A stretch of DNA of 64,000 nt, taken from NCBI RefSeq assembly GCF_001273835.1, contig NZ_JHEI01000131.1, forward strand, positions 1 through 64,000, in the 5' to 3' direction. This document shows, in pieces, positions 42,212-50,780 of the stretch. The notes beneath the pieces are model-generated. The model was not told the origin of the DNA. It saw nothing but the letters and a program-made list of their open reading frames with translations, and made no database searches. The DNA comes from Leucobacter celer subsp. astrifaciens (GTDB lineage: Bacteria; Actinomycetota; Actinomycetes; Actinomycetales; Microbacteriaceae). Position 1 is the first letter of the stretch, and each line of letters starts with the position of its first letter. The translations under genes were made by a program, and so were the position numbers.

Positions 42212-42225
42212 TCACCAATCGGTGA
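42212..42225. promoter_or_regulatory. TetR operator site 1 (TCACC-N4-GGTGA)
   Basis: TCACCAATCGGTGA, perfect 5-bp arms with TTTA/TAAA flanks that extend the symmetry. It lies on the transporter side of the divergent promoter region, so it should control the binding protein-to-amidase operon. Assignment to the TetR at 42381 is inferred from position. Confidence 0.82.
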
Positions 42226-42278
42226 CTAAAGGATAATCTCCCCGCGCAGCCGTTCGGTAACGGGCGGATAACGATTAA

Positions 42279-42292
42279 TCACCAATTGGTGA
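42279..42292. promoter_or_regulatory. TetR operator site 2 (perfect 14-bp palindrome)
   Basis: TCACCAATTGGTGA, a perfect palindrome on the regulator side, 67 bases from site 1 and 89 bases before the TetR start codon. Together the sites point to co-ordinated control of both divergent units, including autoregulation. Confidence 0.85.
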
Positions 42293-42380
42293 CAATAAAC
42301 TTCGAGTGTCTTCGAAGGCCGGTCCTCTCCACCGGGGAACCCTATGATCGAGGTGGAGACCCGCGGAAGGAGCCCGCACC

Positions 42381-43019
42381 ATGCCGAAGATCGTGGATCA
42401 CGACGAACGCCGAGCGCACATCGTCGAGGCCGTCACCCAGATCATCATCCGCGACGGCTTCGACCGTGTCACCATGCGCGCCATCGCCACCGAGGCCGGC
42501 TACGCGCACGGCGCGATCGCACGCTACTTCCCCGATAAGAAGAGCCTGCTCACCGCCGCCTTCCTGCAGGTCTTCCAGGGCTCGCACGAACGCACCCTGG
42601 AGCGGGTCGAGGGGGTGCGCGGGCTCGCGGCGCTGCGGCAGATGCTCCTGGAACTGCTGCCGTTCGAGCAGGACGGGCCCCAGCGGTCGCGGGTCGTGCT
42701 CTCGTTCTGGGATCGGGCCGCTCAGGACCAGGAGCTGTGGGAGATCCACCACGAGAACATCGTGCGCCGCCGCGAACTGATCCGACACTTCCTCACCGAG
42801 GCGCGCGAGGACGGCGAGCTCGTGCCGGGCCTCGAGATCGACGATGCCGTCAACCGCGTATCGGCGCACAACGCCGGCTGGCAGATGATGGCCGTGCTCG
42901 TGCCCGAGGCCGCCGACCACACCAGCCTCCTCGCGAGCATCGACTCCATCCTCGCGGCGCTGCGCGCCGATCGCGGAGCCGGGCAGGGCCGCGCGGCGTC
43001 CGCCGCGTCCGCCGCCTGA
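42381..43019 (+). CDS. TetR family regulator, MPKI paralogue 1
   Basis: 212 residues. The HTH (about 8-50) includes IVEAVTQIIIRDGFDRVTMR and GYAHGAIARYFPDKKSLL. The start MPKIVDHDERR is shared with the two other TetR genes of this cluster (47214, 52751), as is the C-terminal domain style of the BetI-like group. Divergent from the NitT-type operon, which carries its two operators. Probably a repressor released by the sulfate ester or its product. Start: ATG 42381 with GGAAGGAG upstream. Confidence 0.9.
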   Translation: MPKIVDHDERRAHIVEAVTQIIIRDGFDRVTMRAIATEAGYAHGAIARYFPDKKSLLTAAFLQVFQGSHERTLERVEGVRGLAALRQMLLELLPFEQDGPQRSRVVLSFWDRAAQDQELWEIHHENIVRRRELIRHFLTEAREDGELVPGLEIDDAVNRVSAHNAGWQMMAVLVPEAADHTSLLASIDSILAALRADRGAGQGRAASAASAA

Positions 43020-43100
43020 ACCCTCACCACGAGCCGCCGGGTCCCGTGAATCGCCACGGATCACGGCGGCTCGCCGGGGTCCGCCGGCTCTCGCCGGCAG

Positions 43101-43157
43101 CGACGGCGGCCTCCCCGAACCCCGAGAGAACGGTTCGGAGGAGGCCGCCGCCCGTCG
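43101..43157. terminator. Bidirectional terminator between convergent genes
   Basis: CGACGGCGGCCTCC and CCGAACC on the left (43101-43121) pair with GGTTCGG and AGGAGGCCGCCGCCCGTCG on the right (43132-43157), with a bulge and a 10-base loop. It lies between the TetR gene and the convergent binding-protein gene and could terminate both transcripts. Confidence 0.82.
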
Positions 43158-43158
43158 G

Positions 43159-44691
43159 TCACGACGCCGGCTGGATCTGCCGCAGCGTCGGGAACATCAT
43201 GCCCGTCACGGGCGTGAGCTCGATCCCCGCATCTGTGAGGAACACGTTCTCCGACTGATACCAGACCACGAACCACGCGGCCTCGGTGATCAGCCCGTTC
43301 AGACGGACGATCTCGCCGTCCTGCTCCGCCCCGCGCGGTGCGGCGAGCGCCGTGTCGACCTGCTCCTGCAGCTCAGGGAACTCCGAGATGTCGGGAGCCG
43401 GGTTGTACCACTGCGGCACCGTGAGCTGGCGGGCGATCGTGGCCACGGGTTCGGCGTCCACCGCGAGCGACACCAGGAACATGGGGTAGTTGCCCGCGTT
43501 GGACTGGTAGTCGGGCATCTGGTACTCGTCCCAGGTCAGGCGGATGCCCAGTTCGGCGAACGTCTGCTCGACGATCGGCTGCCACGCCTGGAACGCGGGG
43601 GCCATCGGCATGGTCACGTCGAAGCCGTCTGCGTAGCCCGCCTCGTCGAGCAGCTGCTTGGCCCGCTCGATGTCGTAGGCGTAGCGGTCGTCGAGGGCGG
43701 GATCGTGCCCCGGGTACCCCGAGGCGAACACCTGGTTGGTGTAGACGCCCATACCGCGTCCGATGGTCTCCAGCACCTGCGCGCCGTCGAAGGCGTAGTT
43801 CAACGCCTGGCGCACGCGCTCATCGCCGAGCGCGGGTACTCGGGCTCCGGTGTGATCGTTGATGCGGATCCCGGTCCACGAGGCGACCTTCTGCGCGACG
43901 TTCCAGCCCTGCGCCTCGGCGGTGTCGAGCATCGAGGCGTCGGCGAAGATGACGTTGAGCTGCCCAGCCTCCATCGCGTTGAGCCGCGCGCTCGGCTCCT
44001 GCAGCGGCATGATCGTCACGGTCTCGAAGGGAAACTGCTCGGCGGCCCAGTGCCCTTCGACCCGGTCGAAGTGGTATTCGGCCCCGGGCACTGTCGAGTC
44101 GTTCAGCGTGTACGGCCCCGATCCGACCGGCGCATCGGCCGCGGTCCCCGCCTCGATGACCTCGGGCGCGACCATGTAGCTGCGGCCGAGTCCCATGAAG
44201 TACAGCAACCGGTCATCCCGCTCGCGCAGGTGGATCGCCACGGTGTCGCCGTCGACCGCCTCGAAGCGGTCGACGTTCAGATAGGCCTCCTGCGACACCG
44301 TGCCCGCCCGGAGGAACTCGAGGTTCGCGACCGCGGCGTCGGCGTCGAACTTCTCGCCGTTCGAGAACTCGGCGTCATCACGCAGATCGAGGGTGATGGT
44401 GAGCGAGTCGTCGGAGATCTCCCAGTCGGTTGCGAGCGCCGGCACCGGTGCACCCTCTCCGTCGAGAGCGATGAGCGGATCGTAGACGGCCGAGAGGTAC
44501 GGGCCGTTGAAGCCGATGTCGGCGGCACTCGGATCCCACGTCACCAGGTCGAGGAAGTTGCCGATCTTCAGCTCGGACGGGGCCTCGGATGCGCCGTTTC
44601 CGGCGCCGGGCGATCCGCCTCCCCCGGCGCAGGCGGTGAGCGCGAGGCCGGAGACGGCGACCCCGGCGACGACGGCGAGGATGCGTTTCAT
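43159..44691 (-). CDS. ABC transporter family 5 substrate-binding lipoprotein (peptide/opine/nickel type)
   Basis: 510 residues. Lipobox LTAC, mature Gly/Ser-rich linker, then the family 5 pattern: SAVYDPLIALDGEGAP, DLRDDAEFSNGEKFDADAAV, RVRQALNYAFD. This group binds oligopeptides, nickel, opines and other small ligands. No permease or ATPase of the matching Opp/Dpp type is present, so the protein must work with a transporter encoded elsewhere or be a co-receptor. It follows the second sulfatase with a 55-base gap and is probably in its operon. Confidence 0.88.
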   Translation of the reverse strand: MKRILAVVAGVAVSGLALTACAGGGGSPGAGNGASEAPSELKIGNFLDLVTWDPSAADIGFNGPYLSAVYDPLIALDGEGAPVPALATDWEISDDSLTITLDLRDDAEFSNGEKFDADAAVANLEFLRAGTVSQEAYLNVDRFEAVDGDTVAIHLRERDDRLLYFMGLGRSYMVAPEVIEAGTAADAPVGSGPYTLNDSTVPGAEYHFDRVEGHWAAEQFPFETVTIMPLQEPSARLNAMEAGQLNVIFADASMLDTAEAQGWNVAQKVASWTGIRINDHTGARVPALGDERVRQALNYAFDGAQVLETIGRGMGVYTNQVFASGYPGHDPALDDRYAYDIERAKQLLDEAGYADGFDVTMPMAPAFQAWQPIVEQTFAELGIRLTWDEYQMPDYQSNAGNYPMFLVSLAVDAEPVATIARQLTVPQWYNPAPDISEFPELQEQVDTALAAPRGAEQDGEIVRLNGLITEAAWFVVWYQSENVFLTDAGIELTPVTGMMFPTLRQIQPAS

Positions 44692-44746
44692 GATGGTCCT
44701 TTCGATGGGATGGGTCGGGTGTGCTGCAGGACTGGATGGAGTGGAC

Positions 44747-47086
44747 TCACTCGGCGGCGACGGCGACGGCGTCGCCGATGGCGTGGATCACGGTGGGGTC
44801 AACGGGCGAGCGCGCGCCGGGAACGTAGCGCAGCCGCATGATCTCACCTCCGGTGAAGCGGAAACTGCGGTGAGCCTCGTAGACCTCCCAGTCGACGGGC
44901 CCGCCGTAGTCGTAGCCCACGCTGATGCCGGTGAACGGGGCCATGCCGAGGAGCATTGGCACCGGATCGAGCTCGGCGCCCGTGCCCTCGTCGTCTCCTG
45001 CGCTGCCGTCGACCGTCAGGCGGATGCGCCAGCGCAGGCCGTCGACCTCATCGAAGCGCAGCCTCAGGCGATGGGAGCCGCACCCCGGGTGCGGAGCCCG
45101 CGCGCGATGCATCAGCCCGTAGGCGTTGTAGGAGACGAGCAGGCCTTCCCGGTCGAGCGCCAGCAGGTATCCGCCGCCCTGATCCCCGTGGGCGACGATC
45201 GCCCCCGAGGCGCCCTCGCCCAGCCGCACCTCGGCCTCGATCGAGAAGGAGCGCAGCACGGTGAGACGCGAGGCTCGGAAGCGCTCGAGCGGCGGCCGGA
45301 ACGGCACCAGCTCGACGGGCTCCGACAGCGGCTGCTCGCTCGCGGGACGGGTGGCGAAGAGCGAGCCGTCGTCGGCGATCGGGAAGACGGTGTTGCGCCA
45401 AGCCTCGACGCGCCAGGTCTCCGCGAGCCGACGCACGCGCTCCGGCTCCGCTCGCGCCAGGTCTCGCGTCTCGGTGGGGTCGGCGGACAGCCGGTACAGT
45501 TCCCAGGGCTCGTCGCGCGGGTCCGACCGCACCGGGCCGCCCGCGGGAACGAGCGCCTTCCATTCCCCCTCGATGAGCGCCCGGGCGCCCGCGCACTCGA
45601 AGTACTGGCGATCCCGCGCCGCGGCACCCGGATCGCGCAGGCTCGGCCCGAGGCTCGCGCCGTCGACCTCGAGCGTCGGGCGCCCCGCGCGCTCCGCGAG
45701 CGGAGCGACCCCCGCGAGATCCAGCACGGTCGGGGCGATGTCGGAGACGAAGGCGAAGTTCCGCTGCACGCCCGGCGCCGCGTACTCCCGGGGCGCCGCC
45801 GGCCAGGAGACGATGAGCGGCGCGTGCACGCCGCCCTCGTAGACCGAGCCCTTGAACGAGCGGAAGGGTGTGTTCGAGACGCGAGCCCACCCCGCGGGAT
45901 AGTGACCGTGCACGCGGGGGCCGCCGATCAGCTCGAGCGGGCGGGGCACATCGCGCACCCAGTCCTCGGGCAGCGGCGCGCCGCCGACGAACTGCGAGAA
46001 GTAGCTGCGGGTGCCGGTGAGCCCGCCCTCGGCCGTACCGCCGTTATCGCTCGCGATCACGATGATCGTGTTGTCGAGTTCCCCCAGCCGGTCCAGCCGA
46101 TCGACGAGGCGGCCGAGGCTCTGGTCCACCTCGTCGACCGCCGCCGCGTAGACCTCCATATGCCTGGCGAAGAGCCGCTGCTCCTCGAGATCCAGATCAT
46201 CCCACGCGGGAATCCGCTCGGCGCCGACCCGATCGTCCTCGGAGAGCGCCGTCTGCGGCGCGACGATCCCCAGCCGCTGCTGCCGGGCGAAGCGCTCCGC
46301 GCGCAGCACGTCCCATCCGGCCGCGTACCGATCCCGGTATTTCGCGACGTCCGCGGGCTTCGCCTGCACCGGCCCGTGCACGGCCGTATGGGCGTAGTAC
46401 AGGAAGAACGGTCGGCCGCGATCGTTCGCGCGCAGCTCGTCGATCATGGCGAGAGCCTGCTCGGTGAGGTCATCGGTGAGGAAGTAGTCGTCTGCGAACT
46501 CGAGCACCGGCAGCACCGAGTTGTCGCGCACCAGCCGGTGCGGATGGTACTGGGTGGTGAATCCGTCCATGCTGCCGTAGTAGCGGTCGAAGCCCCGCTG
46601 CAGCGGCCAGGACGACTTGTCGGCCCCGTCATGCATCCGGGACTCCGGGGTGAGGTGCCACTTGCCCACCATGAAGGTCGCGTAGCCCGCCGCGCGCAGC
46701 GACTCCGCCAGCGTGGCCGACTCCTCGGGCAGCTGGCAGGTGTAGCCGGGGTATCCCGGATTGACGTGCGCCACCATGCCGAACCCGGCGCGGTGCGGGT
46801 TCAGCCCGGTGAGCAGGGAAGCCCTGGCCGGGGAGCACAGCGGCGCCGTGTGGTAGCCGGTGAACACCCACCCTCGCTCGGCCGTCGCGTCGATGTGCGG
46901 GGTGTCGATCTCGCCGCCGAAGGGGCCGAGGTCGCTGAAGCCGAGGTCATCGACCAGCATCACGACGACGTTCGGGGCGCCGGGCGCGGCTCGGCGGGGC
47001 TCGGGATACCAGGGCTCGGAGGTCGAGGAGCGCTCGGTCACCACGCCCCGGAAACCCTCGTATCCACGCGCCTGCGTCCGATCCAT
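44747..47086 (-). CDS. Arylsulfatase, Cys-type (formylglycine-dependent), second copy
   Basis: 779 residues. Same layout as the first sulfatase: VMLVDDLGFSDLGPFG, modification motif CSPAR with Cys84, GKWHL, IASDNGG, then the long C-terminal domain ending near YDYGGPVDWEVYEAH. No signal peptide. Start: ATG 47086 with GGAGGG eight bases upstream. It is divergent from the TetR-formylglycine-generating enzyme unit, with a perfect palindrome at its promoter, so sulfatase and its activator are controlled together. Differences in the substrate region from the first copy suggest a different sulfate ester. Confidence 0.9.
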   Translation of the reverse strand: MDRTQARGYEGFRGVVTERSSTSEPWYPEPRRAAPGAPNVVVMLVDDLGFSDLGPFGGEIDTPHIDATAERGWVFTGYHTAPLCSPARASLLTGLNPHRAGFGMVAHVNPGYPGYTCQLPEESATLAESLRAAGYATFMVGKWHLTPESRMHDGADKSSWPLQRGFDRYYGSMDGFTTQYHPHRLVRDNSVLPVLEFADDYFLTDDLTEQALAMIDELRANDRGRPFFLYYAHTAVHGPVQAKPADVAKYRDRYAAGWDVLRAERFARQQRLGIVAPQTALSEDDRVGAERIPAWDDLDLEEQRLFARHMEVYAAAVDEVDQSLGRLVDRLDRLGELDNTIIVIASDNGGTAEGGLTGTRSYFSQFVGGAPLPEDWVRDVPRPLELIGGPRVHGHYPAGWARVSNTPFRSFKGSVYEGGVHAPLIVSWPAAPREYAAPGVQRNFAFVSDIAPTVLDLAGVAPLAERAGRPTLEVDGASLGPSLRDPGAAARDRQYFECAGARALIEGEWKALVPAGGPVRSDPRDEPWELYRLSADPTETRDLARAEPERVRRLAETWRVEAWRNTVFPIADDGSLFATRPASEQPLSEPVELVPFRPPLERFRASRLTVLRSFSIEAEVRLGEGASGAIVAHGDQGGGYLLALDREGLLVSYNAYGLMHRARAPHPGCGSHRLRLRFDEVDGLRWRIRLTVDGSAGDDEGTGAELDPVPMLLGMAPFTGISVGYDYGGPVDWEVYEAHRSFRFTGGEIMRLRYVPGARSPVDPTVIHAIGDAVAVAAE

Positions 47087-47105
47087 GCTCCGCACCCTCC
47101 TTTGG

Positions 47106-47121
47106 GAGACCAATTGGTCTC
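47106..47121. promoter_or_regulatory. TetR operator (perfect 16-bp palindrome)
   Basis: GAGACCAATTGGTCTC is perfectly palindromic and sits 20 bases before the sulfatase start codon. It shares the ACCAATTGGT core with the operator at 42279 but differs at the outer bases (GAGACC against TCACC), which would separate the two TetR paralogues. Confidence 0.85.
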
Positions 47122-47141
47122 TGAAAAGATAGCACGCTTTC

Positions 47142-47157
47142 GAGACCAAGTGGTCAT
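47142..47157. promoter_or_regulatory. Second TetR operator (imperfect)
   Basis: GAGACCAAGTGGTCAT: GACCA-AG-TGGTC with a broken outer pair. It lies on the side of the regulator gene, 36 bases from the first palindrome. The pair covers the divergent promoters of the second sulfatase and the TetR-formylglycine enzyme operon. Confidence 0.78.
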
Positions 47158-47213
47158 GAAAAGTGAAACTCGGTACGCTGGACGCAGATCCCCTCCCCGA
47201 ATCGAGAATCCAG

Positions 47214-47825
47214 ATGCCGAAGATCGTCGACCACGACGCCCGTCGCGATGAGATCGCCGAGGCCGCCTGGCACGTCATCGCCCGGGAGGGCTTCGACCGC
47301 CTGACCATGCGCCGCATCGCCGCGGAGGCCGGTACCGCGCACAGCGCGTTCGCACGCTACTTCCCGGACAAGGAGTCCCTGCTCACGGCAGCCTTCCTGC
47401 GTACCAGAGCGCTCGCCGACGCCGCCATCGCCGAGCGCACGCGAGGACGACGCGGGCTCGATGCGCTGCACGAGTTCTGCCTCGCGGTGCTCCCCTTCGG
47501 CGAGGACGGCGAGCTGCACGCGCGCGTCGCCCTCGCATTCTGGAACCACGCGGCGCAGAACCGCGCCTTCTGGAAGACGCAGCGCGCGCACGCGCGCCAG
47601 TGGCGGGCGAACATCATGCAGATGCTCGAGGAGGCCCGCGAGCTGGGCGAGATCTCCCCGCACGTCGACCTGGTGACCGCCTCCGACGAGATCGCGGCGT
47701 CGAACATGGGCTGGCAGACGATCAGGCTCCTCATGCCCGAGTTCGCCTCCGACGAGCGCATGCGGGCCTCCGTGGCCACCCTGCTCGGGAGCATCGGCTC
47801 TCCAGTGGAAGCGGTGGGCCGATGA
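47214..47825 (+). CDS. TetR family regulator, MPKI paralogue 2
   Basis: 203 residues. Begins MPKIVDHDARRDEIAEAAW, with HTH residues FDRLTMRRIAAEAGTAHSAF and ARYFPDKESLLTAAFL. The internal ATG at 47214 is preferred over an upstream in-frame ATG at 47163 because it aligns with the other two paralogues and leaves the second operator outside the coding region. It ends in an ATGA overlap with the formylglycine-generating enzyme, so regulator and enzyme are made together. Confidence 0.9.
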   Translation: MPKIVDHDARRDEIAEAAWHVIAREGFDRLTMRRIAAEAGTAHSAFARYFPDKESLLTAAFLRTRALADAAIAERTRGRRGLDALHEFCLAVLPFGEDGELHARVALAFWNHAAQNRAFWKTQRAHARQWRANIMQMLEEARELGEISPHVDLVTASDEIAASNMGWQTIRLLMPEFASDERMRASVATLLGSIGSPVEAVGR

Positions 47826-48814
47826 ACCCCGCCGGCGAGAGTCCGCACTGCTGCGGCCCGTCACGCGCCTCGGACGATACGGCCGCTGCGACCACCGGCG
47901 CCGCCCCCGCTTCGCGCCGCGCCGCGAACAGCACCGCGGGCGGTGCGGGGCTCCACGCCATCGAGCAGTGCGCCGTGCCCGCCGGCTCGTTCCTGATGGG
48001 CGACTCCTCGGGCGACGGCCTCGCCGCCGACGGCGAGCTGCCGCTGCACCGGGTGACGCTCGAGACCTTCGAGATCGATGCGACACCCGTGACGAACGCC
48101 CAATTCGCCCGCTTCGCCGACGCCACCGGATACGAGACCGAGGCGGAACTGTTCGGGATCTCGGCGGTGTTCCACCTGCTCGTGGAGGCGCCGACCGCCG
48201 ACATCGCCGGACCGACCTCTGGAACACCGTGGTGGATCGGGGTGCGCGGCGCCGATTGGCGGCACCCCGGAGGGCGGGCGTCGTCGCTCGAGGGGCGTTC
48301 CGAACACCCGGTCGTGCACGTGAGCTGGCACGACGCCATGGCCTACTGCGACTGGGCCGACCGCCGGCTGCCGACCGAAGCCGAGTGGGAGTACGCCGCG
48401 CGCGGCGGGCTGACGGCCGTGACCTTCCCGTGGGGAGACGACCCCATCGACGGCAGCGACGGCGTCTGGCGCGCCAATGTGTGGCAGGGATCCTTCCCCG
48501 CTCACAACACCGCCGCGGACGGGTGGATCGGCACGGCGCCCGTGCACTCCTTCGAGCCCAACGGCTACGGGCTCTGGCAGCCGGTCGGCAACGTGTGGGA
48601 GTGGTGCGCCGATCGATTCGATCCGGGCTACTACGCCGAGTCGCCGGAGTTCGATCCGCCCGGCCCCGAGCGGGGCGGCCGACGGCTGCTGCGGGGCGGC
48701 AGCTATCTCTGCCACCCCTCGTACTGCAACCGCTACCGCAACTCCGCCCGGTCGAGCAACACCCCCGACTCATCGATGGGCAACGCGGGCTTCCGCACGG
48801 TCGGCCTGCGCTGA
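47822..48814 (+). CDS. Formylglycine-generating enzyme (sulfatase-modifying factor)
   Basis: 330 residues. The C-terminal active-site region is GSYLCHPSYCNRYR with Cys297 and Cys302, spaced five apart as in the Streptomyces enzyme, followed by ARSSNTPDSS and GNAGFR. The N-terminal part has MGDSSGDG and the calcium/structural motifs NVWEWCAD. The enzyme is a copper(I)-dependent oxidase that converts the CxPxR Cys of sulfatases to formylglycine using O2 in the cytoplasm. It begins in an ATGA overlap with its regulator and lies divergent from the second sulfatase. Both sulfatases here carry CSPAR, so both are clients. An N-terminal CC pair (SPHCCGPS) is extra and could help copper loading (inference). 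Confidence 0.95.
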   Translation: MNPAGESPHCCGPSRASDDTAAATTGAAPASRRAANSTAGGAGLHAIEQCAVPAGSFLMGDSSGDGLAADGELPLHRVTLETFEIDATPVTNAQFARFADATGYETEAELFGISAVFHLLVEAPTADIAGPTSGTPWWIGVRGADWRHPGGRASSLEGRSEHPVVHVSWHDAMAYCDWADRRLPTEAEWEYAARGGLTAVTFPWGDDPIDGSDGVWRANVWQGSFPAHNTAADGWIGTAPVHSFEPNGYGLWQPVGNVWEWCADRFDPGYYAESPEFDPPGPERGGRRLLRGGSYLCHPSYCNRYRNSARSSNTPDSSMGNAGFRTVGLR

Positions 48815-48835
48815 TCCAACCCCGTCCGCCGTCCG

Positions 48836-49052
48836 CCGGTTGAGCGAGCGCAGCGAGTCGCCGGTTGAGCGGAGCGCAGCGGAGTCGCCGGTTGAGCGGA
48901 GCGCAGCGGAGTCGAAACCCGAGATCCCGAGCCCCCGGGTTTCGATACTTCGACTCGTCGCTGCGTTCCTCGCTCAGCACGACGCTCGCTCCGCTCGCTC
49001 AATCAGCGAGTGAGCTTCTGCGCTCCGCTCGCTCGATCAGCGGCGCAGGCTG
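48836..49052. repeat. Family A repeat cluster with tandem 27-bp units
   Basis: After the formylglycine enzyme: GCCGGTTGAGCGGAGCGCAG is repeated twice in tandem (from about 48864), then GTCGAAACCCG, a spacer, GGGTTTCGATACTTCGACTC and GCTCGCTCAATCAGCG. It separates two convergent genes, so it may also terminate transcription. Confidence 0.82.
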
Positions 49053-49055
49053 CTC

Positions 49056-50657
49056 CTACCGCTCACCGGCCAGCACGAAGCGCGCGCCCAGCTCGCCGAT
49101 CAGCACGGCGGGGGCGTTGGTGTTGCCCGTCGTGACGCGCGGCATGATCGACGCGTCGATCACCCGCAGCCCGTCGACCCCGTGCACCGCGAGCCGCGGC
49201 GAGACCACGGCCAGCTCGTCCACGCCCATCTTGCAGGTGCCGACCTGGTGGTGGTACGTCGCCAGGGTGTTCCGCACGTACTCCACGAGCTCCTCGCCGT
49301 CGCCCACCTCCGGGCCGGGATAGATCTCGGTGGCACCCCAGCCGCCGTCCTCGGGTGCGGCCGCGAGCGCCGACTGCCGGCCGATACTGCGGCACTGCCG
49401 CACCGACGCGACGAGCGATGCGACGTCATCCTCGTGCTCGAGCGCGTGCGGATCCAGCAGCAGCGGATCCTCGGGATTCGGGCCCGACAGCCGGATATCA
49501 CCCCGCGACTCGGGAGTCACCAGGCCCGCCAGCAGCGAGAAGCCGTTGCTGCCCTTCGGCTCCAGGAAGTCTCCGTACATCGGTACCGAGAAGTGGATCG
49601 GCTGCGTATCCGGCCGGTCGAGATCCTCCCGGCTCTTCCAGAACAGGTGCGACTGCGTCACCGACACGCCCTCGCGCGGCGGATCGATCGGCGTCGCGGT
49701 GTCGAAGATCACCGGCGAGAGGTAGTGGTCGTGCAGGTTCTTGCCGACGCCGGGCAGGTCGACGCGGGGCGCGATGCCCACCTCGCGCAGCTCGTCGGAC
49801 GGCCCGATCCCGCTCCGCAGCAGCACCCGCGGCGAATCGATCGCACCCGCGGCGAGGATCACCTCGTCGGCGAACAGCTCGCGCAGCTGGCCGCCCTGAG
49901 CGAAGCGCACGCCGACCACCCGCGGACGGCCGCCGCCGGCCCCGTCGGCATCGTCGGCGAAGATCAACTCGTGCACGTGGCAGCCCACCTCGAGCGTGAT
50001 GCGATCCCGCACCGGCTTCATGTACGCCATGTAGGTGTTGAAGCGCTTGCCGTCGCGGATGGTCACCTGCTGCTGCGAGACGCCCTCGATCGATGCTCCG
50101 TTGTAGTCGGGGTTGCGCGGCAGCCCCTCCTCGACCGCTGCGTCGATGATGGACTGCTGGATCGGCGACAGCTCGTACTCGTCGGTGACGTCGAGCAGCC
50201 CGGTCGTGCCGTCCGACCCCGTACCGTGCAGCGCGGGGTCGCCCGCACCCCGGTAGTTCTCGATCGCCTGGTAGACGGGCAGCACGTTCTCCCACTCCCA
50301 GCCGGGGTTGCCGAGCGACGCCCAGTGATCGAAGTCCTCCGGCACGCAGCGCACCCAGATCATCGCGTTCAGCGAGTGGGATCCGCCCAGCACCTTGCCG
50401 CGCGGCCAGTGCAGGCGATGTCCGCCGGCGCCCTCCTGCGGCACCGTGAAGTAGTCCCAGTCGTCGGGGCTGTGCCACAGCTCCCCCATGCGGCTCAGAT
50501 CGTGGATCGCGGGGTTGGTGTCCTCGCCGCCGGCCTCCAGCAGCGTCACCTCGACACCGGCGTCGGAGAGCCGACGCGCGACCACCGATCCCGCAGATCC
50601 CGCTCCCACCACGATCGCGCTCTTCGGCGCCGCGGCCGTTCCTGACTGGTTCGACAT
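49056..50657 (-). CDS. GMC family FAD oxidoreductase (choline dehydrogenase-like)
   Basis: 533 residues. FAD motif VVGAGSAGSVVARRL, GMC signature 1 WPRGKVLGGSHSLNAM, signature 2 region ILAAGAIDSPRVLLRSGIG, and the catalytic His pair in TYHHQVGTCKMG, where the motif places His on the flavin re side. The family oxidises alcohols such as choline, glucose or aryl alcohols. No signal peptide. Start: ATG 50657 with GAGGAG eight bases upstream. Its neighbours do not say which alcohol; the nearby sulfatases release alcohols, so it may act on one of them (inference). Confidence 0.9.
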   Translation of the reverse strand: MSNQSGTAAAPKSAIVVGAGSAGSVVARRLSDAGVEVTLLEAGGEDTNPAIHDLSRMGELWHSPDDWDYFTVPQEGAGGHRLHWPRGKVLGGSHSLNAMIWVRCVPEDFDHWASLGNPGWEWENVLPVYQAIENYRGAGDPALHGTGSDGTTGLLDVTDEYELSPIQQSIIDAAVEEGLPRNPDYNGASIEGVSQQQVTIRDGKRFNTYMAYMKPVRDRITLEVGCHVHELIFADDADGAGGGRPRVVGVRFAQGGQLRELFADEVILAAGAIDSPRVLLRSGIGPSDELREVGIAPRVDLPGVGKNLHDHYLSPVIFDTATPIDPPREGVSVTQSHLFWKSREDLDRPDTQPIHFSVPMYGDFLEPKGSNGFSLLAGLVTPESRGDIRLSGPNPEDPLLLDPHALEHEDDVASLVASVRQCRSIGRQSALAAAPEDGGWGATEIYPGPEVGDGEELVEYVRNTLATYHHQVGTCKMGVDELAVVSPRLAVHGVDGLRVIDASIMPRVTTGNTNAPAVLIGELGARFVLAGER

Positions 50658-50780
50658 CAGAACTCCTCTCGCGCGCGGCTCCGTCACCGCACAGTTCCAT
50701 TCAGAATCCCATCACTGCACCTCGGCGGTCGAGAGCGGACGTGTCTTGTGCCCGCTGAGTCAAAGCGCCTGCGGTACGGG

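Noticed and set aside
36356..47086. The two arylsulfatases as a recent tandem duplication
   Set aside because: They lie 6 kb apart in different operons with different regulators, and their N-termini and many loops differ, so the duplication is old or they were acquired separately.
47163..47213. Upstream in-frame start for TetR paralogue 2
   Set aside because: The extra 17 residues do not match the two paralogues, which both start at MPKI, and would overlap nothing useful.
49056..50657. Calling the GMC enzyme choline dehydrogenase (betA)
   Set aside because: No betaine aldehyde dehydrogenase or choline transporter is near, and the family has many other alcohol substrates.
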